Made by a program: the position numbers and the translations under genes. A model generated the notes under the pieces. The model had not been told where the DNA came from. It made no database searches and worked only from the letters and a program-made list of their open reading frames with translations. A stretch of 10,840 nt of DNA from Planctomycetaceae bacterium (GTDB lineage: Bacteria > Planctomycetota > Planctomycetia > Pirellulales > Pirellulaceae), in NCBI GenBank assembly GCA_002685655.1, contig NYXM01000177.1, positions 1 through 10,840 of the forward strand, given 5' to 3'. Positions 1 to 7,591 of the stretch are shown one piece after another (the stretch's first letter is position 1; every line of letters begins with the position of its first letter).

Positions 1-98
1 GCAACTTCTTTTCGTTTCTTCACAAATCCATCAGGGCCAAACGGCAAAATCAACCGGCCCCAAGCCTATTGAACGTAACTCCGTGAACGGTTACGTTT

Positions 99-476
99 TT
101 GTGGCCACTGAGCGACGGGGCAATCATCGGCTGGGATAGCAGTTCGCTGGACATAATGCTTGGCTTTCGTGAGAGCCCTGAAAGTACAGGCGGCGGTATA
201 GGGACTGATGATTCGTCACTCTTTTCGATCGGATTACCTGGCGCTGATTTGCTGGTTGCCTACAGCTATGCGCCGAGCGGCGTGGGGAGCGATAAGCCGA
301 CATATACAACTACGGAACAACCGACCCTCTCGTGGGTCGCGGATACTTCACGGACAGCCAATATCGGCTTTCGGGTGCAACTGTCGCAGGATTCTACATT
401 CGCACCCGGTTCGGCGACTGAATACGAGCTCGTAGACGAGAAGTCCATTGATGGGGAATTCTGCCGATCAGCTTGA
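99..476 (+). pseudogene. Fragment of a secreted or surface protein with an FN3-like segment
   Basis: This open stretch encodes about 125 residues. Its second half (PTLSWVADTS, then FRVQLSQDSTFAPG) has the spacing of a fibronectin-III/Ig-like strand pattern, as in 'PTLSW...YRVQVSTDSSF' domains of large bacterial surface proteins. I see no convincing start: the frame is closed by a TGA at 84-86, the first possible codon is TTG at 99, and the first ATG is at 153. The frame one step away is open from position 2 to about 139 and reads SVNGYVFVATE just before the switch, so a frameshifted gene entering from the left is possible. The stop is at 474-476. The last 210 bases lie antisense to the hypothetical gene 266-1132. 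The family assignment rests on pattern only, and function is unknown. The alternative is that this is a shadow of the minus-strand gene. Confidence 0.3.
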
Positions 477-1132
477 CGTAATTTGCAGACCACCCATCGC
501 ACCTGAACGTAACGCTTTTCGTCGGATCGACTACCACGATCCCTCCAATCCTCGTAAAAAACGAGGGCGTCGATATCTTTGCCGGCTCGCTCAATGGCAG
601 CGCCCATGACCGCAGGATGTACATGCTTACGCCAATCCTGATTGCCAACGAGTCTCTTCAGATACTCTTGCACCTGCTGCTTTTCTTGCCCAGTATCATC
701 GCTCAACGCTTGGGATTTTGCCAAATGAGGAATGACTTGTTTCCACGGCATTTCTGCTTGGGCGAGCAGTTTCAAAGAACGATCGTTTTCTGAAGTTTTG
801 CTTCGCCGTCGCTTCGGCGAACTTGTGGATTCCTTTGGTTGACCTCGCGTCAGAGTTGAAATTAGGTTACGCCAGTCAGAGTGCTTGAGGGTACCATCGA
901 TTGCGCAGGCAAGCACTTTCGACAGTTCATCGTCCTCAATCCCATTTGCCTCGGTTGCCTCGCGCAAGCAGTCCAGTTGCTTTCCGAGCTCTGCCGGTCT
1001 GGCAAAATACTCCGACGCTCGACCATACTCCGGTCGCTCGCGCCGTAAAAGATAGTCGCCGACCATCCTAGCGTCGTCCGGGCTGATTGACTTCCCTGAA
1101 GGGGCATTGTGAATCAAAACGAGCCTGTCCAT
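266..1132 (-). CDS. Hypothetical protein, family not recognised; C-terminus doubtful
   Basis: The protein has 288 residues from the ATG at 1132; a TTG at 1153 would add seven. I do not recognise a domain. The N-terminal part (MDRLVLIHNA...) and the middle are soluble and charged, with no signal peptide and no membrane segment. A basic stretch PKRRRSKT sits near residue 110. Two helical segments share a short motif (HSDWRNLIS near residue 84 and NQDWRKHVHP near 164), which might mark a weak internal duplication. The protein looks natural to about residue 224 (position ~461). After that it becomes Ser/Cys-rich and lies exactly antisense to the plus-strand FN3-like fragment, so the genuine protein may once have ended elsewhere. 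It is on the same strand as the operon and 115 bases beyond the sulfatase stop, without a good ribosome binding site. It is probably not a functional part of the operon. Confidence 0.5.
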   Translation of the reverse strand: MDRLVLIHNAPSGKSISPDDARMVGDYLLRRERPEYGRASEYFARPAELGKQLDCLREATEANGIEDDELSKVLACAIDGTLKHSDWRNLISTLTRGQPKESTSSPKRRRSKTSENDRSLKLLAQAEMPWKQVIPHLAKSQALSDDTGQEKQQVQEYLKRLVGNQDWRKHVHPAVMGAAIERAGKDIDALVFYEDWRDRGSRSDEKRYVQVRWVVCKLRQADRQNSPSMDFSSTSSYSVAEPGANVESCDSCTRKPILAVREVSATHERVGCSVVVYVGLSLPTPLGA

Positions 1133-1247
1133 ACTGCGAACCCGATAAAACAATCAAGATGAATCTCCTGCTGAACCAGTGAGGCCGCGTCGACTTTTTC
1201 AACACGCCCGGTCGTTTCCCGGGAACCTGAATGTGACGGAGTGAAAA
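1133..1247. other. Intergenic gap between the operon end and the hypothetical gene
   Basis: This 115-base gap holds a small GC hairpin (CCCGG at 1207-1211, 7-base loop, CCGGG at 1219-1223) lying 24-40 bases past the sulfatase stop. On the minus strand no U-tract follows it, so it is not a convincing intrinsic terminator. The gap also holds the string GACTTTTTCAACA (1192-1204), which resembles ends of some insertion sequences. No gene is visible in it. Confidence 0.4.
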
Positions 1248-4200
1248 TCAGCCCCTAGGCCGACCGCCAGATCGTGACCGACCTGGTTTCCTTCCCCGGC
1301 GCTGGCCCGCTTCCTCCGTTGGGTCGTAGTTCGGATTGGCGGTGGGAAGCTGGGCTTTGATTTGAGCTAGGTAGGCGTCGAGCTTGGCCGAGAGGTCCTT
1401 CCTTTTGTCCGGCATCTTCAGGGCAAGGTCGGTTTGTTCGCCCATGTCGTGGGCGAGGTCGAACAGTTGCTCGTCGCCCGTGTCGTAGTTGCGGAGCAGT
1501 TTGAAGTTGCCTATCCGAATGGCCGATTGAGGCTTCTGGCGCGGGCCTTGACCGTAATGGGGGAAGTGGAAGATCAACTCCTCGCGGTTACGCTCAAACG
1601 CAGCGAGGCCTTTTTTGCCGAGCAGCAGCGGCACGATACTGGTGCCTTCAAGCTCGGATGGTCCAAAGGAACGCTGGCCGGCCAGTTCGCAGGAGGTGGG
1701 AAACAGGTCGTAGCCGATGACACTCTCGTGGCAGGAACTTCCCGCACGCACGCCGGGGCCGCGAACGATCAGCGGCACACGGATGCCGCCCTCGAAGAGT
1801 GATCCCTTGCCGCCGGCCAGCGGTGCGTTTGCCTGACGGCCACCCGCTCCGTTGTCTGACATGAACACGACATAAGTGTTCTGCGCGATGCCGAGACTCT
1901 GGATTTTCTCGAGGACCATCCCGACCGACGTGTCGAAGTCTTTCGTCATGGCCGCGAATTCGACGTCCTGATGCATGCGGCCCGGGGTCGCACCCGCAAA
2001 CGCCTCCTGCGTGCTGGGAAGCGCCTGGCTCGGCTCGTGCACCGCGTAATGCGAGAGTTGCACGTAGAACGGCCTGCCCGCGACGACTTGGTCTTCCATA
2101 AAGCTCATGGCGCGGCCAGTCATGCCAAAAATGTCCTTGGGGTTCGGATCTTGGTATGCTCCGGGTCCGAGGTTGCCAGTTTCGCCATCGTGGCGGTCAA
2201 AGCCATGCTCGCCGGGTCCGCCGCCGTTGAGGTGCCATTTGCCGAAGTGGGCCGTAGCGTAGTTTTGTCGTCGCAAGACTTCGGCGATCGTAATCTCGGC
2301 AGTGGGCAACGCGTTGACGTGGCGCGGAGGGATCAGCTTGTGGTTCTCGACGGGGCCATTGGCCGGGCCCGGCGTGGTCATGTGCAGTTGCGCCGGACTC
2401 TTGCCCGTGAGCAGACTGGCTCGGGTCGGCATGCACATCGGGGCCGGCGCGTAGGCATTAGAGAACCGCATGCCGTCTCTTGCCAGCGACTCGATATGGG
2501 GCGTTCGGTAGAAATCGCTTTTCGACTCGGGCATGCGATTGTCACTGGCCACGGAAAGTCCCGTCCAGGCCATGTCATCGGCCAGAATGAACACAAAACT
2601 TGGGGGGAGTTTCTGCCAAGCGGCGTCTGCACGAGCGCTCGCACTCGCGGCGGCCGCCCCGGTCTCCTCGGCAGTAACCCTAGCGTTGTTTTGTTGTGTA
2701 GCGCCACCTCGACGGCCTCGCGGCCCGCCGCGTTGACCGCCCGGCTGCTGTGGTCCACGCCGCCTACCTCCTGGTTGTTCTTGCGGGCCCTCCGATCGTC
2801 CTTGCACGCCGCCAGGTCGGCCTTCCGGGCGTTGGCGTGTCGGAGTCTCGTCTTCAGAGAGATAGCCATCGCCGTTGCGGTCACTGCGATCGAATGCCTG
2901 GCGGGGTCCTTGGAACTCCTGCCGAGATACCTTGCCGTCCCCGTCGCGGTCCAGGCGCTTGACGAATTCTGCGGCGCTGCCCATCGGGTTGCCGCTCCCG
3001 GGCCGCTCCCGGCCGGACTCCATTGGACCGGAGCCCTGTCGAGCGGGTCTTCTCTCGCCCGGGCCTCGTCGGCGTCGTCCAGAGGGCTGCCGTGCCAGTT
3101 CCGGACCGCTCTCTTGAAGGCTGGCTTTGCCACCGCGCACGGGACGCACCATGTTGTAGATTCCGATCACGTCGCCCTGTGGTCCGCGACCTCGCGGGAA
3201 TCGCGAAGGATCGCCGGCTTTGGGGTCGCTGCGTTGAGAACCGGCGCCGTGGACGTCCAAGAGGTCATATTCCCCCCCGAAACCGGACATCCACCCCTGC
3301 GACCGGCCGAAAGCCACATAAGCCGCCGCTTCGCCGCCGCCCATTCGCTTGTGGGTCGTGCTGCTCCAGTAGAAGGGATAGTTGACCTTGCCAAGACCAT
3401 CGCGGATGGGCGTCACGCGGAAGACCGGATCGATCGCCGCCGACTCGGTCGTGTCGGGCGAACGTGTGTAGTCGACAATGCTCTGCAACTCCTTGGCGTT
3501 GGGCAACCGCCAGTCGGAATGTCCGGCGTACTCCAAGTCCTCAGCCCAACGCAGCGCCTCCTCCCAGTTCAGTTTTCCGTCCTTTTTCTCACCGGCCTTC
3601 AGGTGCCCGCTGTCGACTTTCGCCCAGCAGAGCCCCGTCGCTCGATCGGTGATCGTGCCGTCACCGTTATCGTGGAAGTCGTTCTTGCCGTAGTCGGTGT
3701 TACCGCGAACATAGAATACATAGTATTTCGCCGAACCCCGACGACGGGCGCCGGCCGGGTACCCCTTGATGCGCCCGTCCGCAAAGTTGACGCCGAACAT
3801 CGTTTCGTTGCCGCGCATCGTCGTACTGACATACTTGGTCGAGGTCGCGGCTTGCGAATCGATGACCCGTTCGCCCTTGGCCGGGTCGCCGTACACGAAC
3901 CCGAAATATTTGGTGTTGATGAAGGGTTTCAGGTCCGCGGTGTCTGCGTTTTGCGGGTCGACATCTTCGCCGCTGAACAGTATCAGGGAGTACAGCTCCT
4001 TAATGCTCGGCAGACGCCAGTCGCGGTGTCCACCGACTTTGCAGGTAGACGCGCCGGCGACCGCTTCTTTGAACGTCTTCTTCGGGCCAAGGTTCTTTTG
4101 CCACATCAGTCCGCTCACCAGATCCGTGACAGTCCCGTCGCCGTTGTCTCGGTACGCCGCCCGATTGCCCTGGTATTGAGCATCCTGGCCGAAAAACGGC

Positions 4201-4355
4201 TCGCCCGGTTTTGGGTACTCGATTTCAAGCCGGTTCTCGAAGCACCGCTCCTGACCCGTATCGACAATCGGGTAATCGTTCGCCCAACATGGCGTTGCGC
4301 ACGCGACGGTCAACGCAAGGCAGAATGTTCTCATACACTTGGTCTGCAAACTCAT
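1248..4355 (-). CDS. Secreted multidomain sulfatase: 2x DUF1566, 2x EF-hand, S1 sulfatase
   Basis: This 1035-residue exported enzyme is predicted to hydrolyse sulfate esters, probably on a glycan; the substrate cannot be told. A signal peptide at 1-25 ends CWA|NDYP. Two DUF1566/Lcl_C-like domains follow (about 69-219 and 228-409), each with DNGDGT(V/I)TD, a GL(M/C)W motif and WRLP..KEL. Next come an Arg/Gly/Pro-rich linker with two canonical EF-hand loops (469-480, DRDGDGKVSRQE; 492-503, DRNGDGYLSEDE) and the sulfatase domain (about 586-1000). The sulfatase has metal ligands in LADD (593-594), the formylglycine motif CMPTR with Cys641 and Arg645, GKWH with Lys706 and His708, His773, SDNG with Asp834/Asn835, and GGKGSLFEGG with Lys850. 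The catalytic set looks intact. The tail is Arg/Gly-rich. Maturation needs a formylglycine-generating enzyme, which is not in the window. I chose the ATG at 4355 because GGGAAG lies 9 nt upstream and the signal peptide follows directly; the longer start at 4445 would run 85 bases into the RND gene. Confidence 0.95.
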   Translation of the reverse strand: MSLQTKCMRTFCLALTVACATPCWANDYPIVDTGQERCFENRLEIEYPKPGEPFFGQDAQYQGNRAAYRDNGDGTVTDLVSGLMWQKNLGPKKTFKEAVAGASTCKVGGHRDWRLPSIKELYSLILFSGEDVDPQNADTADLKPFINTKYFGFVYGDPAKGERVIDSQAATSTKYVSTTMRGNETMFGVNFADGRIKGYPAGARRRGSAKYYVFYVRGNTDYGKNDFHDNGDGTITDRATGLCWAKVDSGHLKAGEKKDGKLNWEEALRWAEDLEYAGHSDWRLPNAKELQSIVDYTRSPDTTESAAIDPVFRVTPIRDGLGKVNYPFYWSSTTHKRMGGGEAAAYVAFGRSQGWMSGFGGEYDLLDVHGAGSQRSDPKAGDPSRFPRGRGPQGDVIGIYNMVRPVRGGKASLQESGPELARQPSGRRRRGPGERRPARQGSGPMESGRERPGSGNPMGSAAEFVKRLDRDGDGKVSRQEFQGPRQAFDRSDRNGDGYLSEDETPTRQRPEGRPGGVQGRSEGPQEQPGGRRRGPQQPGGQRGGPRGRRGGATQQNNARVTAEETGAAAASASARADAAWQKLPPSFVFILADDMAWTGLSVASDNRMPESKSDFYRTPHIESLARDGMRFSNAYAPAPMCMPTRASLLTGKSPAQLHMTTPGPANGPVENHKLIPPRHVNALPTAEITIAEVLRRQNYATAHFGKWHLNGGGPGEHGFDRHDGETGNLGPGAYQDPNPKDIFGMTGRAMSFMEDQVVAGRPFYVQLSHYAVHEPSQALPSTQEAFAGATPGRMHQDVEFAAMTKDFDTSVGMVLEKIQSLGIAQNTYVVFMSDNGAGGRQANAPLAGGKGSLFEGGIRVPLIVRGPGVRAGSSCHESVIGYDLFPTSCELAGQRSFGPSELEGTSIVPLLLGKKGLAAFERNREELIFHFPHYGQGPRQKPQSAIRIGNFKLLRNYDTGDEQLFDLAHDMGEQTDLALKMPDKRKDLSAKLDAYLAQIKAQLPTANPNYDPTEEAGQRRGRKPGRSRSGGRPRG
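2631..3128 (-). other. Low-complexity Arg/Gly/Pro/Gln-rich linker enclosing the EF-hand pair
   Basis: Within the sulfatase, roughly residues 410-575 join the DUF1566 pair to the catalytic domain. The segment is strongly enriched in Arg, Gly, Pro and Gln (stretches such as GGRRRGPQQPGGQRGGPRGRR) and ends in an Ala-rich run (TGAAAASASARADAAW). The only ordered part expected is the EF-hand pair at 469-503. It has no strict Gly-X-Y periodicity, so it is not a true collagen repeat. It is probably extended and highly cationic, with Ca2+ binding at the centre. Confidence 0.8.
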
Positions 4356-4360
4356 GGTAC

Positions 4361-7300
4361 TTATCTTCCCGCTGTGGTTACTTGTGAATTTGGGCTCACA
4401 AACGGCGGTCGGCCCAAAACGGTGTGTGACCAAAACTCCTCGCATGTGAGAAGAAACGCGGTCGGGGCGAGGATCAAGACCAGCGCGGTGGCAACGATCA
4501 GACCGAACGACAGGCTGGTCGCCATCGGTATCAGAACCTGTGCCTGGCGAGAAGTCTCCAGTAAGATCGGGAGCATGCCGCCGATCGTGGTTACCGACGT
4601 GAGAATCACGGGGCGGAATCGTCGTCGTCCGGCATCCAACAACGCCTCACGCAACGGCAGGCCGTCCGCCAGGCGGCGCTTAATGAAGTCGACTAGCACG
4701 ATCGAATCGTTCACGACGATGCCGGACAGCGCCACCAAACCGTAGATGCTGAAGAGCGTAAATGGCAAGCCTTGGATGATGTGGCCGGCGATCGCTCCGA
4801 TGGCCCCGAAAGGAATAATCAGCAGAACCAGGAGGGCTTGAAGGTTTGACTTGAATTGGACCGTCAGCAAGAGAAACATCCCCGCCAGGACACACAGGCC
4901 GCCGTAGAACATACTGTTCATTGACTCGGTGGTCTGTTCCTGCTGACCTTCCCAGAGCATACGGATGGCCGGCATTTCCGCCTGCAGCTCGGGGATCAAC
5001 GATTGCTGCAGGTCCTCAGTAATGTTGAATGCATTGCCCGTGTCTTCATCGACATCGGCGGTGATCGTAATCGATCGCATCTGGTCCAGACGGTGGATCA
5101 TCGAATAGCTGCGGTCGACTTCGATGTCTGCCAGTTCGGTGAGCGGGCGCTCAGCGCCGTCTTCTGCGCGAACGCGGATTTCATCAAATCGCGCCAACGA
5201 TTGTCGCTCGTCGCGCGGATAACGAACTCGCAGCTCGACTTCATGGCGACCGCGTTGCAGCCGCATCACTTCTTCGCCGTAGTAGGACGCTCGCACCGTT
5301 CGCGATAACTCAGCCAGCGAAACGCCCATGGCCTGCGCTCGTTCCTTTACTTTGAGCCGGTACTCCCATTTGCCCGGGCGGCCGCCTGCGGTCACGTCGT
5401 GAACACCCGGATACTCCCGCAACCGCTGAACACACCGCGCGACCGCTGCTTCGAGTTGAGGAATATCTTCGCTGCGAGAGAGCAAGGAGAACTCGATCGG
5501 CGGGGCGACAATACCGCGCGGCCCGGACCCGTACGAAATCAGATCAACGCCGGGGAATTCACCGGCCGTCTTTCGCCACCGAGCAGTGATCTGCTGGCTG
5601 GTGATGTTGCGATTCGAGGTGTCGGTCAGTTGGACGGTCAAGCTGCCGACGTGGCTCCCTTGGGACACTTCGCCATAGGTGCTGGCACCGTAGCCGACGG
5701 CGCGGTGTACCGCTTCAACAACGCCCCCGTCGACCGCGGATGCCCCTTCCGCAATCAGTTGATCGTCGACAGCATGGATTGCATTTTCGAGCTTCTTCGT
5801 GGCGAGGTCGGTGATGTGCTCGGGCGTACCGTCGGGATACGCGATGAGTACCGTACAGAAGTTCGAATCAATCTGCGGCAAAACGATGTACGGTACGGTT
5901 CCGGATCGTACGACGCCAATGGTTGCGATCAGCAGTCCCACCGCCACGCAGACAATCAGGCCTGGAAACTGCAGGGAGAATCGGAGCGACGGCAAGTAGA
6001 CTCGCTCGACGATCCAATCGAGTAACCTGCCGGTCGCCTGGTTGCAGCGTTCGAACACGCGGGGCACGAATCGGAATGGATAGAACAACCAACCGAGCAC
6101 GCGCTGCGCTACGCCGCCCTTGTGGGCCAGGTGGGACGGCAAGACGGTCAGTGCCTCGGCCAGCGAGAAACACAGGATGGCAATCACCGCCAAAGGCAGC
6201 ACTTGCGTGAATTTGGCCAATCGGCCGGTCATGAACAACAACGGCAAGAATGCGAGCACCGTCGTGAGTACCGACGTGACCACCGATGGCATCACTTCCA
6301 TCGTTCCGTCGATCGCCGCCTGCCGGCGACTCTTTCCCATCTTGCGATGTACGTGGACGTTCTCACCGACAACGATCGCGTCGTCAACCACAATTCCCAA
6401 GGCGATGAGGAAGGCAAACATGGACGTCATGTTTAGCGTTTGCCCGGTGAAGTACATGACGATGCACGCGCCCGCCAGCGATAGCGGAATCCCCATAGCG
6501 ACCCACACCGCAAGTCGCTTTTCGAGAAACAACGCCAGCAGCACAAACACCAGCAGCAAGCCTTGCCAGCCGTTGGTCGCCAGTAACGCGAGCCTCCGTT
6601 CGACGTCGTCGGTACGATCTCGGAAATAGATCAACTCGTAACCGTCCGGCATCTCGCGGCTGTTTACGAAATCGTAGATGGCGTGTCCCACCTGGATGAT
6701 GTCCTCCGTGGGCGACGTGTCGATTGCGATCGCCAGGCCCGGACGGCCGTTGATTCGGCTGATCGCCGAATCGTCGGAAAACTCATCACGCACCACGCCG
6801 AGATCTCCAACCGCAAGCACGGTGCCATTCGGTTGCGTGAGCAGCGGCAGGGCCGCGATGTCTTCCCCAATGGCGTGCTGGTTGCTTCCCCGCAACAGGA
6901 TTTCCTGAGAGCCCGTGCGGAGCGTACCACCCGGCAACTCGACGTTTTCGCGACGAACGATGTCGGCCACGCTTTGCAATGTCAACCCGTATCGGCGCAG
7001 CGTCTCTTCGGAGATCTCTATGTCAATTTGGTAGCGCGGGGCGCCGATGAGTTCCGCCTGACTGATTTCCGGGAGCTGAAGAATCTCGTCGCGGATTTCC
7101 TCGGCCAGGGAACGCAGGGCCAGCCTCGCGTCGTCCCGCGATTCAGCAGGTCCAATGACACCTACTTGCAGGGCAGGGCTCCTTAACGATCGGCGTGAAA
7201 TATCGGGCTCTTCGGCGAGAGCCGGTAGGCTGGGAATCTGATCCACACGCGACCGAACATCCGCGAGAATCTCTTGGGCTTCGGACTCATTTACGTCGGC

Positions 7301-7591
7301 GAGGAGTTCAATCGCGACCGTGCCTTGTCCTTCGCGGGCGGTCGATGCGATACGTCGCACACCTTCCACCGGGCGTACGGCTTCTTCAATCTTCTGGCAG
7401 ATTCCCTTCTCAATCTCTTCTGGGCTGGCGCCGTGGTAGACAACGCTCACGTCAATCACGTCCAGATCAGAGTGTGGCCAGAACTCACGTTGTATCGACA
7501 ACGCGCTCCAGCCACCGACGACCAGAACAGCGATGAAAATGATGTTCATCGCGGCGCGATTATCAACGGACCAGCGGACGACGGATTTCAC
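4361..7591 (-). CDS. RND family efflux/transport permease (AcrB/HAE-like)
   Basis: This 1076-residue inner-membrane proton-driven transporter has the usual RND length and layout: TM1 (about 13-33), a periplasmic porter loop (34-338), TM2-6 (341-488), TM7 (542-562), a second loop (564-890) and TM8-12 (895-1048). TM4 carries the paired acidic residues of the proton relay (GIVVDDAIVVGENV, Asp403/Asp404). In TM10 the position of the AcrB Lys940 region reads SGIVVNDSIVLVDF, with Asn961-Asp962 rather than lysine, as in several non-AcrB RND branches. The start is GTG at 7591, overlapping the fusion-protein stop as GTGA, with GAGGG 9 nt upstream. The protein should work with the upstream HlyD-type protein; no outer-membrane channel is encoded here. 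The substrate is unknown. Co-location with a sulfatase suggests a link to envelope or polysaccharide biology rather than simple drug efflux, which is inference. Confidence 0.95.
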   Translation of the reverse strand: MKSVVRWSVDNRAAMNIIFIAVLVVGGWSALSIQREFWPHSDLDVIDVSVVYHGASPEEIEKGICQKIEEAVRPVEGVRRIASTAREGQGTVAIELLADVNESEAQEILADVRSRVDQIPSLPALAEEPDISRRSLRSPALQVGVIGPAESRDDARLALRSLAEEIRDEILQLPEISQAELIGAPRYQIDIEISEETLRRYGLTLQSVADIVRRENVELPGGTLRTGSQEILLRGSNQHAIGEDIAALPLLTQPNGTVLAVGDLGVVRDEFSDDSAISRINGRPGLAIAIDTSPTEDIIQVGHAIYDFVNSREMPDGYELIYFRDRTDDVERRLALLATNGWQGLLLVFVLLALFLEKRLAVWVAMGIPLSLAGACIVMYFTGQTLNMTSMFAFLIALGIVVDDAIVVGENVHVHRKMGKSRRQAAIDGTMEVMPSVVTSVLTTVLAFLPLLFMTGRLAKFTQVLPLAVIAILCFSLAEALTVLPSHLAHKGGVAQRVLGWLFYPFRFVPRVFERCNQATGRLLDWIVERVYLPSLRFSLQFPGLIVCVAVGLLIATIGVVRSGTVPYIVLPQIDSNFCTVLIAYPDGTPEHITDLATKKLENAIHAVDDQLIAEGASAVDGGVVEAVHRAVGYGASTYGEVSQGSHVGSLTVQLTDTSNRNITSQQITARWRKTAGEFPGVDLISYGSGPRGIVAPPIEFSLLSRSEDIPQLEAAVARCVQRLREYPGVHDVTAGGRPGKWEYRLKVKERAQAMGVSLAELSRTVRASYYGEEVMRLQRGRHEVELRVRYPRDERQSLARFDEIRVRAEDGAERPLTELADIEVDRSYSMIHRLDQMRSITITADVDEDTGNAFNITEDLQQSLIPELQAEMPAIRMLWEGQQEQTTESMNSMFYGGLCVLAGMFLLLTVQFKSNLQALLVLLIIPFGAIGAIAGHIIQGLPFTLFSIYGLVALSGIVVNDSIVLVDFIKRRLADGLPLREALLDAGRRRFRPVILTSVTTIGGMLPILLETSRQAQVLIPMATSLSFGLIVATALVLILAPTAFLLTCEEFWSHTVLGRPPFVSPNSQVTTAGR
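4365..4370 (-). promoter_or_regulatory. Ribosome binding site of the sulfatase gene
   Basis: GGGAAG lies 9 nt before the ATG at 4355 and inside the last codons of the RND gene. It decides the start of the sulfatase and implies translational coupling to the permease. Confidence 0.7.

Noticed and set aside
505..513. Short repeat GAACGTAAC at 71-79 and 505-513
   Set aside because: It is only nine bases, with divergent flanks, so chance is the simplest explanation.
394..648. An 84-residue minus-strand reading frame overlapping the hypothetical gene in another frame
   Set aside because: It starts inside the more natural reading (...GAAIERAGKDIDALVFYEDW...) and shows no ribosome site or family pattern.
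1207..1223. A hairpin downstream of the sulfatase as an intrinsic terminator
   Set aside because: The stem has only 5 base pairs and on the minus strand it is followed by CGTGTTGAAAAAG, with no U-tract.
4356..4445. A start for the sulfatase at 4445, 30 codons upstream
   Set aside because: It would bury the signal peptide behind 30 residues and overlap the RND gene by 85 bases, while the ATG at 4355 has a well-spaced GGGAAG.
1971..4745. A 924-residue open reading frame on the plus strand
   Set aside because: It lies antisense to the sulfatase and the end of the RND gene, both of which show clear family motifs. Its own translation is Arg/Ala-rich without any domain, as expected for the shadow of GC-rich coding DNA.
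5399..6025. A 208-residue plus-strand reading frame opposite the RND permease
   Set aside because: It is antisense to the second periplasmic loop and TM7 of the permease, where the minus-strand protein is continuous and recognisable. The translation has no motif.
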